Below, in pieces: positions 46,270 through 57,502 of a stretch of 64,000 nt of DNA. The stretch lies in NCBI GenBank assembly GCA_031308135.1, contig JAHLJT010009436.1, positions 143,703,608 through 143,767,607 of the forward strand, read 5' to 3'. Position 1 is the stretch's first letter, and every line of letters begins with the position of its first letter. The position numbers were made by a program, and so were the translations under genes. Source of the DNA: Acheta domesticus (Eukaryota; Arthropoda; Insecta; Orthoptera; Gryllidae). The notes under the pieces are model-generated. The model made no database searches. It saw nothing but the letters and a program-made list of their open reading frames with translations, and had not been told where the DNA came from.

Positions 46270-47600
46270 TCCATTTTTATTAGAATTTTTTTTGCATATT
46301 CTACGTACTTTTGTCTTCGTATTGATGTATCTTCCATTTTCATTCAATCATTTGTTATATCGTTGAAAAAAATTGAACGATACCGTCTGTAAAGAAGTCC
46401 AATCCATGTGTGTACTTTTCACATTGTCGACGTTGAACCGTTGACCACCAAAATAATTCTATAGGTATCAAAACATGTGATAGTCGCTAGGTGCAAGATC
46501 TGCTCTGTAAGGTGGGTGATAGAGTTGTAGGCACCCAACAGACCTGATTAGACCTTGTATTTGTGCAGAAACAAATGACCTTGCATTGTCATGCAGCAAC
46601 GTTGCAACGGAAGACAATAGGGCACGCCGATTGTTTTGTGTCGCACGTCGCAGTTTTCTCAAGGTCTCACAATAAAGATTTTGATGTTGTGCTTGTCGAC
46701 GTAAAACCTAACAACATCCCTTTCCTGTCACAAAAGACAGTTGCCATAATTTTTGGTGATGAAATCATCTATTTGGCTTTTACCTTGATTGGCGACGATG
46801 TGTGCCGCCATTCCACTGTCTGTTGCTTCGACTTGAGAGGCAGTAAGGTACCTAAATCTCGTCACATTCTATAGCGATGTGGTCCGAAAATGCCTTCCTG
46901 TTCGTGTCGTCAAAATCGACAAATCATAGCCCAATCGTTTTGTTTTCTGATCATCAGAAAATAGAATTTACGATAATTCAGTTTCTCAGCATAATAAATA
47001 GTAATAAATAATCATTAAATAAATTTTTAAATATTTTCTAAATAAACCTTTTCCTTAAAACTCAAAATTTATAATAAAAATTATTAAATTCTAATTAAAA
47101 ATCGAGTTTTATTCCATGTTTTATTGAAACATAATCATAATTAGCAGTAATTATGATTTAAATTTATGGCATCTCCAAAAGAGTTATGTTAATATAATGT
47201 CTTCAATCATCCTGAAAAAATTATATAAAATTGAACAGGAAATAAATAATATTAAAAAAAGAGTTCCTCAGCAACAATGCTGTACAAAACTGACTTCGAA
47301 ATCTTAGGAAAATATATCCCTTACTTCGACGTCGTGAATCGTCGGTCCTCTCGAATTTAGTTGCCCACATCACGAACCGAATCTTCAGAAATCAAAGATG
47401 TTTGTTCAGGGCGTTGCTCATCAAGCACATTGGCCCCCCGTCCTTGAACATTCTCACCCACTTTCGAATTTAATTTTACTCATAGCAATATCACTGTAAA
47501 CTTTAAAACACTGACGGTGAATTTCCGCTTCTGCGAAATTTCTTGCACTCAAGAACCGACCGATCGTAACTCACAGTCAGAGGGCGACTGAAGTTTCATA
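46270..47600 (-). pseudogene. mariner transposon, disrupted transposase
   Basis: N-terminal HTH blocks lie at 47560-47265 (FAEAEIHRQCFKVYSDIAMS; DEQRPEQTSLISEDSVRDVG; REDRRFT; PKISKSVLYSIVAEEL). The catalytic half lies at 46950-46270 (SQVEATDSGMAAHI; LRKLRRATQNNRRALLSS; LHDNARSFV with the second Asp; HPPYRADLAPSDYHMF with the third; then GGQRFNVDNV near the C-terminus). The order and the D..DLAPSD spacing match mariner (DD34D). Between the halves lies about 300 bp of very AT-rich sequence (46960-47260), probably an insertion or an unrecognisable middle. Frames are broken throughout. TIRs not located. Confidence 0.85.
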
Positions 47601-47604
47601 AACA

Positions 47605-49280
47605 TAAACTTCTACTTCTCAGATCAGTCTAGGGACATACGGCTGCAAATGGCGTCCAAACGCGTGCTAACTAGTGTTTACTGTGAGCAGACGCGCATGC
47701 GCAGAGCGACTATACCTCATCATTTTTACTCTCATTCACAAATAGACCTTATTTTAAAAATAACCTTCGTATTAAATCGAATCTGTTGTCTGTTACGGAG
47801 GAAGAAACATTTTTTCCTATCAAATGTGGCCAATAACGCTCATTTCTATATTTTATTCTTAAACTCTGCGTGGAAATGATAGTAAAAAGAGAGGGAATAG
47901 TGATTCCGCAGTCAAAGAAAATGTGCGCAGATTGCATACATACCGTTATTCAAGGCGTGGAATTTCAAGGGACAACAAACTGCAAGGGCGTCAAGATAGG
48001 TCGGTTTAAATTTAAAACATCATAAACGTTCATTAGATGTTACCACAGAGGCCATTGCATATGCTTATAGCATTGTACATATTTCAATATAAATGCAAAT
48101 AAAGAACTTTAAAAAAAATGCGATGCAAACGCGAAGAAAATCTAATGATTTAGTAAATTTTACAAGACGCCATTGATACAAAACACCATATATCAACCAC
48201 TGCTAGATTTGGAATTATTTCAATTAGTGCATCAGAGTTAAGACAAAAAACATTAACAATTTTGTCAATTCGATGCTATAAAGAAATCAGGATGTGTTCA
48301 CGCAATCCGCAACACACATGCCACCATTGTGCATCTTTCGAAAATGGCTTTGGATGCATCATTTTCGATTTTTGTACAATGACAGCAAGAAAATGGTTCA
48401 TTAAATCTGTTATTATGCTTTAAAAGTACACGAGTAATACGCCTTAGTTCGTAAACTACAAATGAAATCTTTTTGAACTTCTATTACATTTTTCGAGGTT
48501 TAGCTCGTCTGGACGCACTTCCTTCCTTAGCACGAGCTATTGAAACCGTGAAAAATAGAAATATGTGAAATTAAATTATATATTTGGTATTCTTTACGTC
48601 TTACGGGTTTCGGTCTTGTCATATAGTAACGCGCCTTCCTCACTAGATGTCAGACAGGTACGCTTTACAGCCTACCTAATCGCCAGGGAGTAGAGGGGCG
48701 CGGAGAGATATCTCAGGAGGAGGAACAAACGCAAGTTCAAGAGCCCGCCTCCCCCTACGCTTTCGGAACATTTCTTGTTTGAGGAGAGTCACTAACGAGT
48801 TCACTCTCGTGAAGTAGATTTAGGCAGTGTTTTTCGCTATCTCGTTCTATTTGTTTTCATTTATTTTAGGTGGCTTCAGTGTCGTACAATTCTTGTGCTA
48901 TTCACGTTTCTAAACAGTTGGAAAGGAAGTTTACTTTCGTTTCTATTCAATTGCGGTAACAGCAATAGACAGTTCTTGCAGTAGCGCCACCAGTTTAAAC
49001 GCCAGTGATGTTAAAGCAATACCACTTATGTTCGTAAACTACAAAAAAACTGCTGAAGGTTGCATCAGTGTCTGAATTTATGTGTGAAATGTATTTGTTA
49101 ATAAATGTTTTTTGGAATTTTTGATACAAGTTTTTTATAAACAAGCTTACAGAAAATAAGTTTACAGAGCACTTTCTGTTTTAACAGTAAGATAATGTTA
49201 ACCCTCACACTGTCCCGGAAGATACAAATATTTTCTTAATAACTAGATTCCACAAGTTGATCAGAAAATAAGGAACGCAT
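47605..49280. other. AT-rich intron sequence, nothing recognised
   Basis: A GC-richer stretch at 48620-48800 has no ORF or repeat identity that I can support. Confidence 0.4.
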
Positions 49281-49285
49281 AAAAA

Positions 49286-51021
49286 TCTAAATATATAAAA
49301 CAAAGTTGTGTTAGTTACAGCATTTATAACTCCTGAATGACTGAATCAATTTTAATAATCTCTGTTTTGTTAGATTAATCTTCGTCCCGATTAGCAGAAT
49401 AACTAATAAAATTTGGAAAAAATAGCACTATATGGCGCTAAAGTATAAAAAACTAGATATTCATGCAAACGCTGTCCGCTACACAGTTCGAATCTTTATC
49501 GTTAAATAACTCCTAAATGAAGCGTTCTAGGGCCGTAAAAACTAAAATTTTGAGGCCGAAAGCCTCAAAGAAACCTTTTGCACACCGTATTCTACAGGAT
49601 GAGATCTTTTAGAACATTTTATTACATTTTTGCTGTTCCGGTGCTTCTCAAAACTACCCCCACCTACTCAAAGACGTGCAGAATCTAAGGAAATAAAACA
49701 ATGACGAATTAATTAAACTATTTATAACCCAAGAAGGACTGAACCAATTTTAATTAGCTCCGATTTATTGGATTCATCTCCGCTCCGAATAGCAGAATAA
49801 CTATTAAAACACCGGAAAATTTCACGAAAAATTATACAGAAAATTAATCAAATATATAAAAATCAATGTTTGTTGGTTCGTGCTTAATGCGCTGCCATAC
49901 TAGACATCCAATTGCGATAAAATGTGTCAACTTATTTTTGCACTTAGAACATAGGCATAGTACAATTATTGCAACTCTACTAGATGGCGCTAGAACACGT
50001 GATGGCGTTTCAGTTAAATGCAATTCCCAATTCACGTGAGCTTCATTGTTGCTGGACGTTGCCGTGTGCAGTGGGGCGAGGTCGAGGAGAACAGGAGGAG
50101 CAGGCGGCGCAAGTTGATGAGAGGAGAGGGAAAATGAGACAGGGACAAAATGAGATGGAAAAGAAAGAGAGGGAAAGAAAGAGGAAAACATAGAAAGGGA
50201 AAATAGAGAGTGGGAAAAAGAGAGAGGAAAAATAGAGGGAAAATGAAGAGAGGGAAAAATAGAGAGGGAAATAGAGAAGGAAATAAAGAGAGAAGGAAAT
50301 ATAGAGGGGAAATAGAGAAAGAGAGGGATAATAGTGAAAGAGAAGGAAAATAGAAGAGGAAATAGAGAGGTGGGAAATAGAGGGAGAAATAGAGAGGGGT
50401 AAATGGAGAGGGGGTGAAATGGAGAGAGGGGTAAATGGGGAAAGGGGGAAATGGAGAGAGGGAGAAATGGTGAGAGGGGGAAATGGAGAGAGACACGGAA
50501 ATGAGAGAGCGGGAAAAGAGACTCAGAGAGTGGGGAAAAGATACACAGAGGGGAAGAAGAGACACAGAGGGAAAGAAAGGACATAGAGGGGAAGAAGGGA
50601 CACAGAGGGGAAGAAGAGACACAGAGGGGAAGAAGAGACACAGAGGGGAAGAAGAGACACAGAGGGGAAGAAGAGACACAGAGGGAGAAAGAGACACTGA
50701 TGGAAAAAGAGACTGATGGAAAAGAGAGAGAGTGAGAAAAATGAGAGAGGAGGAAAAAGACAGAGGGGGAGGGAGAGAGGAGAGAAAAAGAGTGAAAGAG
50801 GGGGGAAAAGAGAGGTGGGAGAGGAATATTTCCTCAATTATTTCTTCTTCGGCAGCACCGCGCCGGGTACCAGCTAGAGGGAAAATAGAAAGAGAAGGAA
50901 ATAGAGAGAAGAGGAAATAGAGAAAGGCCAAATAGAGTGAGGGAAATAGAAGGAGAAATGGCCAGAAAAGGAAATAGAGAGAGGGTGAAATGAGAGATCG
51001 GGAAAAGAGAGTACCAGCTAG
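49286..51021 (+). mobile_element. Helitron, nested, non-autonomous
   Basis: The outer 5' end tctaaatatataaaacaaag is preceded by A. A second, typical 5' end, tcaaatatataaaaatcaat, lies at 49848. One 3' end, gcgccgggtaccagctag, is at 50860-50877, and a repeated 3' end, gtaccagctag, is at 51011-51021, followed by T. TC...CTAG with insertion between A and T, and no TIRs or target duplication, is the Helitron pattern. The two 5' and two 3' ends suggest one copy inside another, or tail duplication. No RepHel coding sequence. The interior is dominated by a purine-rich array. Confidence 0.8.
50096..50825. repeat. Purine-rich (GAGGGAAA-like) array in the Helitron
   Basis: About 720 bp of gagaggg/aaatagag and gaagaagagacacagagggg units with higher-order repeats of about 19-20 bp near 50570-50690. 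The strand is almost entirely purine. The long open frames on both strands (for example 49844-50641) are products of this composition, not genes. Confidence 0.88.
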
Positions 51022-51631
51022 TCCTTAATTATAATACATTTTTAAAACACGATTCAAAAGTTATTGAACAGACTGAAAAACCTCGGGATGTGTGAAGACC
51101 GGCACGCAGACAAAAACAAATCTCCTGGAATTCAAGAAATGTTATTTTTGTGTATATACAGTGAGAACTAGTTCCTTATACTTTTCATAGCCACATAAAT
51201 GATAGTTGAAATATGAGGTTATTTTTTTAAATTTACAATATATAAAAAACATTCGCACGGTTTCAACTAGTTGCTTTAAAAACTAGAACAGAGATGGAGT
51301 ACTTCTATTTCTGGTACTATCACAGCAAGTGTGCAGTTATGAGAAAACTTCCATTAAGTAATCTCTGCTTATGTCGAGATGAAGAATGACATAGCCTTTT
51401 AAGAAGACTTGCAAAGATTAAGAGGAGACACTCACACCATTATTTTCATTGGCAAAGAGCCCTTTCAGCTGAATTACTATCTTCACTGCCTCATGAGGCT
51501 GGTGGCACTTAAAGCAGAACACATCAATCAGTGCAACAGGCTAATTAATGTTAATATTATGTATTTCTCGTTTATTGCGTCCCGAGATTATTATTGTACC
51601 CTCCAATATTTTTGGATTTTTTTTACTATTG

Positions 51632-52053
51632 ATTGCTAGTGATTCCGGGCGCGTCAACTACTAGGATCATTAGTCTCGTAAGTGTAGTGCATGTTTTTGC
51701 TCGGGAGGTGGCGGTAGTCTTCTTATCCCGCTGGATGGCGAGATCCGGCGCCGACCTATCGTCGGCTACCGAGGTTTTCCCCTACTAGGTATCTCGCACC
51801 AGCGGGGCAGCGCCCCAACCGGGAGAAGCTCTAAGCTTCCGACCGGTCTCCCGACATGTGTAGTAGTGTAGTGCATGTTAGTGTAAGTGTATGTAAGGGG
51901 CGAGGACAGAACAAGGAAGAGGAAGAAAAGATCGCACGCGGTCCGTGGCCCGTTTGTTAACTAGTGTTTGAAAATCCTGCCACCGTCCGGACTCGAACCT
52001 ACGACCTCACGGTCAGAGTGACACCAGTTGATGCCATGAGCCATCTCTCCCGG
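51632..52053 (-). mobile_element. SINE-B copy with intact tRNA-like head
   Basis: The minus strand from 52053: ccgggagagatggctcatgg (A box), gaccgtgaggtcgtaggttc and B box ggttcgagtcc, then the SINE-B body down to gattagtctcg... and a ttgattg tail at 51632. The 5' head ends 119 bp from the receptor exon at 52172. Confidence 0.84.
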
Positions 52054-52171
52054 TCTTTTCACTTTTTTCCCCTCTAGTGTCCTGCTGTATTCCATATTCC
52101 ATAAATAATTTTCATCTCTATTTTGACCAGTGCTTATGACTAGGAAACAACACGCGTCCGTGCCGTAGTAC

Positions 52172-52442
52172 CTTGTAGAGCTGCGAGAGGGCGAAGGAGA
52201 GGCCGACGTCCTGGCGGTGCCAGCGGCGTTTGTGCGAGCGCGTGTGGTTGCGAGCGGCGGTGCGGTTGGGCGCCAGTCCACGCAAATCCCACCGCCCGCC
52301 ACCCGCCCCTCCGCCCGCGCCCCCGCCAGCACTGCCTGTCGGCCGCCGGGGACTCGTGCGGTTGCTGGAGGCCGAAGAGTTCCAACTGCCCCTACCGCCC
52401 TCAGAGGAGAGGGACGTCTTGCGGTGCTTAGGTATGTCCGGT
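52172..52442 (-). CDS. Ionotropic receptor exon 4: basic/low-complexity linker and return to fold
   Basis: Acceptor gtgtctctag, donor GTACTA. One base completes an Arg codon with the previous exon, and 90 codons follow. It starts PDIPKHRKTSLSSEGGRGSW, runs through a Ser/Gly-rich part with GSAGGGAGGGAGGGRW and a basic NHTRSHKRRWHRQ, and ends DVGLSFALSQLYK. The final dozen residues fit the f.L.dlYk strand of IR N-terminal regions. The part before it has no counterpart in the IR pattern I know. Four sequons are present (NSS, NRT, NRT, NHT). Boundaries are supported by phase on both sides; the alternative of intron retention in this 1.0-kb exon pair is unlikely, because the intron at 52443-52974 contains stops. 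Confidence 0.78.
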
Positions 52443-52458
52443 CTAGAGACACAACACA

Positions 52459-52472
52459 TTATGATAATGATG

Positions 52473-52515
<43 letters not shown>
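52459..52515. repeat. (TAA)n microsatellite beside a 3' splice site
   Basis: On the transcribed strand this reads (ATT)n and ends about 17-20 nt upstream of the acceptor of the exon at 52172-52442, so it supplies much of the U-rich tract of that acceptor. Confidence 0.9.
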
Positions 52516-52516
<1 letters not shown>

Positions 52517-52974
52517 GAAAAAGTAAATATAGAATAACAACAGGTCGGGAATTCTGTGTGTGAAAAAATGCAGAAAGCGGCATTCCTGTAAACAGTAAAT
52601 AAAGAAGAAAAATACTGATAAAGCAATTCCAATAAATAAGCCAAACCCAATCTACGAGAAAGAAAAGCATTTTCTGATAGTATTATAGTCCGATTCAATA
52701 TCAAGACATTTACAGACGTGACAATGTTTAGCTGATACGATTAGTCATAAAATAGACTAGTCTTGTGAATCCACTAAGTCCTAAAATGTTGCCTGATACA
52801 CGGCTACGTGGCAAACGGCTACGGGACAAACTAACAATATTGTCCCCAAGCTCGGAACACTGACGTAGTATTTCGAACGAGCTGTATTGTCCGTATCCGA
52901 AACTGGGAAGGAAGAGCGCGTGAAACCCGTGTGAGCAAAGCCCCGGAAGCACGTCGAGTGTGTACGCGACTGAC

Positions 52975-53195
52975 CTGTCGGTGCGGCGGCCGGCGGCGGC
53001 GGCGGGGGGCGGCGTGGGGGCGGCGCGCTTGGGCCGCGGGCGGGCGGTCGCGCCGGGCGCCGGGGCGGCGGCTGCGGCGGGCGCAAGGGCCGAGGCGTTG
53101 GGCGCGCCGCCCGGGAACAGCTTGCCCAGCGCCGCGGGCGGGCGGCAGGGGTCGAGCACGCGGCGGGTGAGCGGGCCCTGGACCGCCGCCAGCAC
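52975..53195 (-). CDS. Ionotropic receptor exon 3: Ala/Pro-rich segment
   Basis: Acceptor ggtgctgcgcag, donor GTCAGT; phase 0 at the start, two bases over at the end. 73 codons: VLAAVQGPLTRRVLDPCRPP, then LGKLFPGGAPNAS, then an Ala/Pro-rich run ending PPPAAAAGRRTD. Joined to the previous exon it gives LDSDL-VLAAVQGP, the (l)DSdv.vA pattern of IR N-terminal regions, so the upstream boundary is well supported. The Ala/Pro stretch continues the low-complexity insertion into the next exon. Third-position GC is extreme. One sequon (NAS). Confidence 0.8.
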
Positions 53196-53385
53196 CTGCG
53201 CAGCACCAGCATTTCCTACAAGATCGGGAAAGGAACTCGAGTGATTCAGATATTGTGAAATTGAATTCGGTTTGAGAGGTGGGAAAATTTCAATAAGAAT
53301 TGGCTGCTCTGTTGGCTACACAGAAGCCATTCCAGAGTTTCAGAAGGCCTTTGCCCGAAAGAGCTTGTACGGAATTAATAATGTT

Positions 53386-53434
<49 letters not shown>
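53386..53434. repeat. (TAA)n microsatellite
   Basis: An uninterrupted TAA run, adjoining a SINE-B fragment. Confidence 0.9.
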
Positions 53435-53437
<3 letters not shown>

Positions 53438-53461
53438 TTTCAATGGATTAATCCATTATTT

Positions 53462-53530
53462 TGTTTCCGGGCACGTCAATTGCTGCAGTAATTAGTCTCG
53501 TAAGTGCAGTAGTCCTTCCACCGTGTGCCT
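53462..53530 (-). mobile_element. SINE-B 3' fragment
   Basis: ccgggcacgtcaattgctgc followed by agtaattagtctcgtaagtg matches the tail end of other copies (51638, 18905). Confidence 0.6.
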
Positions 53531-53853
53531 GAGCATAAACGTTATATATTTGTAGAGTGTGTAGGCAGGTCGAAAATGATCACTTTTTGCCAATGGAAGT
53601 TGCTTATAAAGGAGTTATATATACACATGCATTCATACGTGCCGTGCTTATGAACAGATCCCGTACGCCTAGATGTTCCACAAACAAAAAATCTCCATGG
53701 CGTCGTCAGACCGCGACCCACTGAACACTAGTGCACATGGAGTTCCCTACCTATCGCGGAAAACGTTCCGTGTGTTGACTCTTACATGAAATTTTTCACT
53801 ATGTAGTCATTCGTAAAACGTTATCGTTTTCGATCCTCGTGCATCCCATAGAG

Positions 53854-54581
53854 CAGGGCCGTCAGACGAACGAGCACGCGCAGGCCTTCGCAAAGGTTGG
53901 GTCACGCGGCGATATCAGCTTAGCGAAGTCACTCGTGTCACTGGCGGAAGGAGGGTGAGAAAACTTTGTGCGAATAAAGCGTGTTGGGTCAATCACACCG
54001 GTTGTTATATCATAAAGAGACACTTATTAATTTTTACGAACTTTTAATGGAAATTGACGTGTAGTTACACAAGCATTGATCATTACACCAAGGAAATATT
54101 AACGCACATTTTTACCTAGTGTTAGCGAATGCAATACATGAGAACTATTAATACTAATTACAAATAACTCAAATGAATATTTTGAAGAAAATAAATATAA
54201 ACCAAAATACATACTTAATCAATATAAGTATTATATAACATAATTTTAGAAAAACACTGTCATTTAAAGTAAACATTTAAAGAAATTCTATGTTTATATC
54301 TTTCGTGTGAAAATACACGTAATAAACCACTTCAAAAATTATGGAGTAATGATGAACATTTATTAAACAAAGTGCATCACCTCCACACTCGCTGCACACG
54401 AAATCAATAGCCCATTTGGACTGAAACTTGTTATTCATCTTCTTGCGTCTCGCCTTGCCTGCCTTTTGTGCATCCCTGACAGAGAAATCGGTGCGCGGGC
54501 TTCCCTTCGCTGCGGGCACTGCGTGCCAATTGAGAGCGCAAACGCGCTCTGAGCACGTACGTGTTCAGTTTGACAGCCCTG
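53854..54581. mobile_element. hAT element, internally deleted, exact 8-bp target duplication
   Basis: TIRs CAGGGCCGTCAGAC at the left and, reversed from the right, CAGGGCTGTCAAAC. Flanked on both sides by ccatagag (53846-53853 and 54582-54589). The minus strand near the right end encodes ARRKKMNNKFQSKWAIDF, then VCSECGGDALCLI. This resembles the N-terminal zinc-finger-like start of hAT transposases of the GTF2IRD2/ZBED kind, and it breaks off after the cysteines. The rest is AT-rich, so the copy is non-autonomous. Confidence 0.88.
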
Positions 54582-54984
54582 CCATAGAGGTTCGAAACGT
54601 TTCTTTTGAGGCACTGTCGATTTCAGAAGATTATAGCACTCTTTAAAACTAAATATTGTCGTAAAGTCTTTGGCCTCTTCACATACGGAAACCTTTTGTT
54701 TTTTTCCACGAGGTTTCTCTATTGGCAAAACTAGAAGTTCCAATTTAGTCACCGAAACTTCTAAATCACCCACAAGGCGATTTAGATCACTTTGAGTTAT
54801 CTCGTGTGAATGATGTGTTGAATGCTTGAAGGGAAATTTCCTTTTGAAGAGGCTAAAAGATTCCACGCGTATATTTTGAAAATGAGATCAATTAAGCAAT
54901 TTTTAATGAGGTATTCAAAACCTGGAGCACAAAATTAGGTGGAAAGAATTCATGTTAGGCCTGCAACAATACAGCTGATTTTTA

Positions 54985-55303
54985 TTGATTGATGAGTATT
55001 TACGGGCGTGTCAACTGCTAAGGTCATTAGTCCCATAAGTATGGGACAAATTCTAAGCACCCGTACGGCCTCTCGATATGTGGGGCAGTGTAGCGCATGT
55101 AAGTATGTGTAAGTATGGGGTGAAGATAGGACAAGGAAAGTTCGCGCGCGGTTAGTGGCCCGTTTGTAAGGAACCGCTCTATCATTCCCCTGGTACTAAT
55201 CGAAGAAACCACGGAAACTACCAAGCAAAGCAGTCGATCGCTAGAATTCTCCTCCAGACAGCGGGTGAATTCGACTTAGCTATGCGGCTAGTGTCGAAAA
55301 TCA
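54985..55303 (-). mobile_element. SINE-B copy 42 bp from an exon donor
   Basis: From the ttgattgatg tail at about 54985, through aaggtcattagtcccataag and gcgcggttagtggcccgttt, to gctagtgtcgaaaat at 55303. The tRNA-like head is missing at the high-coordinate end. It ends 41-42 bp short of the receptor exon at 55345, on the donor side. Confidence 0.8.
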
Positions 55304-55344
55304 CGGTTGTCGTGCAGTGCAAATGAGGCGGAGTGCCTGCCCAC

Positions 55345-55566
55345 CAAATCGCTGTCGAGGCCCACGTTGAGGAAGCGGAAGCGGCCTTCGAAGTCCACCT
55401 CTGGCGGGCAGCCGGCGGGCGGGGGCGTGGGCCGCGCCGCCTCTCCCCCTCGGCCCCCTCGCCCCCCTGGGCCCCGATGGCCCGCCGGCGGCGCAGGCGG
55501 GGCGGCGGGCGGGTCCTCCACCACCAGCCACGACAGGTACGTGTTGAACAGCAGCTTCTCCGACAC
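55345..55566 (-). CDS. Ionotropic receptor exon 2: N-terminal domain
   Basis: 74 codons in phase 0 at both ends; acceptor cgtgcgtag, donor GTGGGC. It begins VSEKLLFNTYLSWLVVEDPP and ends FRFLNVGLDSDL. IR N-terminal regions typically show s...lFn..y.WLvl and then l.v..DSdv..A, and both halves are here in order. Between them lies a Pro/Ala/Gly/Arg-rich stretch of about 35 residues that most relatives lack. Junctions with both neighbours preserve the motif (ALLAE-VSEKLL; DSDL-VLAA). Base composition is very GC-rich compared with the intron. Confidence 0.86.
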
Positions 55567-55704
55567 CTACGCACGCAAACACGTCGCTTTGCCAATTCAG
55601 CGTTACCCAACGGTCCGTGCGACAATCTTTCAAACATTCTTGTCCGTCACTCTCAATTAACGTAGAAAACGTCTTAGGCCGTTCAGCTGACGAACAGATT
55701 CTTG

Positions 55705-57260
55705 AATAAAATGTTGCAGTTAGGAACCATTTATTTTCATTTCAAAAATGCGACATTTCGAGGCAAAATTTACCCCATCATCAGGCTCGAAACAACACAT
55801 TTTCTTCTACACTGTACATTCTGTAAAAAAAAGAGGGTGTTTCCCCAAACAAGAGACCTGAAATCTACCTTATTAAAAAGTTTACCAAATTCTTACTAAG
55901 AATTTTTTTTTTGCAGTTTCCAAAAGTTGAATAGGCTGACACAAATCAAACGTCTCAGTTGCCACTGCGGACAAACTGTTGTCCTGTCGCACCAATTGCG
56001 GAAAAAAGAAAATTTTGTACTCCAACAGTCAAAAGGACGCGCAAGATAGGAGGGAGAGAAACGTCTACATTTAAGGACTGCTAAACGCTGAAAAAATGTT
56101 AATGATAAACACATTTTTTGTATCAAAATTAAACACTAATAATTACATTATTTAAAATTGGTCATTAAACTATTGTAAGTCTAGTGAAATTATTCGACTC
56201 AACTTGCAAGTTACAACAGTTGGTAGCCTTTATAAACGAAGTTTGGAAAACCAATCTTGGATTCCGTCAGTTTTCTTTAGCTAGTATTTTAGTTTTCATA
56301 AAATATATTTTATGTCCACCTGATTCTAATTCTGTGAGTAGTGAGAAAATTGTGTTTATCAATGATTTCATTTATATTTCTTTTATGTTCCGCCAGTCTC
56401 AAATGCAACTTCCTCATGGTAAATCCTATGTACGATTCTGAACATTCTGCATACTCAGTTTTGTGTACAAGTCCTTACAATTCTTCTTTCTGTTTAACAT
56501 CTTTAAGATTTCTAATAAAATAGCTTTGATTGGTTACTCTGTTCACTACATTCAGATCAAATTTAGTTTTTAACTCCGAGTTTACCTTGAAATTAATGAA
56601 AGAGACGAATGGAACGCAAAAAAATTAACATATTAACCGAACGCATTAACGCAATTAACATATCAACCGAACTGTAGATAACATATTTGGAGGAAACATT
56701 CGTATACCAACCAAACACTGGTTGAGTTGCCTACTAATTCCAGTTGCAGTAACCGTGAAATGCCAGATGTATAACTTCGAAATATAAAATATCACAAAAC
56801 ATGTTCATTGGCAAAAAGGAATTTTCTTCCACCCACTTCACGACCTAGAAGTTTGCAACATTTATTATGAAAGGTACTGTACAGCAAATAACAGTCCTAA
56901 TTGAGACAGGTTCAGGATTTCCTTGCCAAAAGTAAACACCCATTCTTAATTTGTATTTGCATTTAGAAGTTAAGAAAATATCCAGGAAATTTGCTTTTGG
57001 CACGACTTTCACATGTTCGATTTTTCTGATAAATTAGATTTCTAATTGCAATATCCATTCAAATGCCACAATTGTGAGGTACTCGTAACACTAGCTTATT
57101 GTACCCAGTATTGAACCATATGATTTTTACTATAGGAATAAATATTTTTTGTAGAACTATTGTCGTAAATTGTCGTAAATTCAAGTATTGAACTTTTAAG
57201 CCCAATATTAGCATGTTCAAAAATCTCCATCATGTTTTCAATTGTATTGTTATCATTCAT
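55705..57260. other. Intron sequence, nothing recognised
   Basis: AT-rich, with short unrelated frames only. Confidence 0.45.
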
Positions 57261-57272
57261 GTTCCTCTGCGG

Positions 57273-57502
57273 TAGTGTTGTCAAGGTCGATGCCCCGAAC
57301 GGGAGTCCGTGGCACGAGTGCCACGTTGAAATCGCCCTTCACGCAGTTCATTATCCCGCCACAAGAGACGCCATCCCAATTATAAAACGGCGGGGTTTCT
57401 AATAGTTTCCTTTCCCGACGCTAGTGACGCGGAGAAGCTCGTGGCATGCTACGGTGCCACGATGCGTGCCACAGCCACCAGTAGAAGACCTTGACAACAG
57501 AG
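57273..57502. mobile_element. hAT-like MITE, copy 2
   Basis: 230 bp; left end tagtgttgtcaaggtc, right end reversed ctctgttgtcaaggtc. The 8-bp duplication ctctgcgg is at 57265-57272 and 57503-57510. Its reverse complement matches the copy at 27141-27373 almost throughout. It lies 89 bp from the receptor exon at 57592. Confidence 0.88.

Noticed and set aside
49844..50931. Two long minus-strand frames (up to 299 codons) rich in Ser/Leu/Phe/Pro
   Set aside because: They are translations of the purine-rich array in the Helitron. Codon content follows the repeat and no domain is present.
52217..52537. Plus-strand Ala/Pro-rich frames over receptor exon 4
   Set aside because: Antisense shadows of a GC-rich exon.
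54435..54866. 143-codon minus-strand frame
   Set aside because: It crosses the right end of a hAT element and its target duplication, so it is a chance fusion of flank and transposon.
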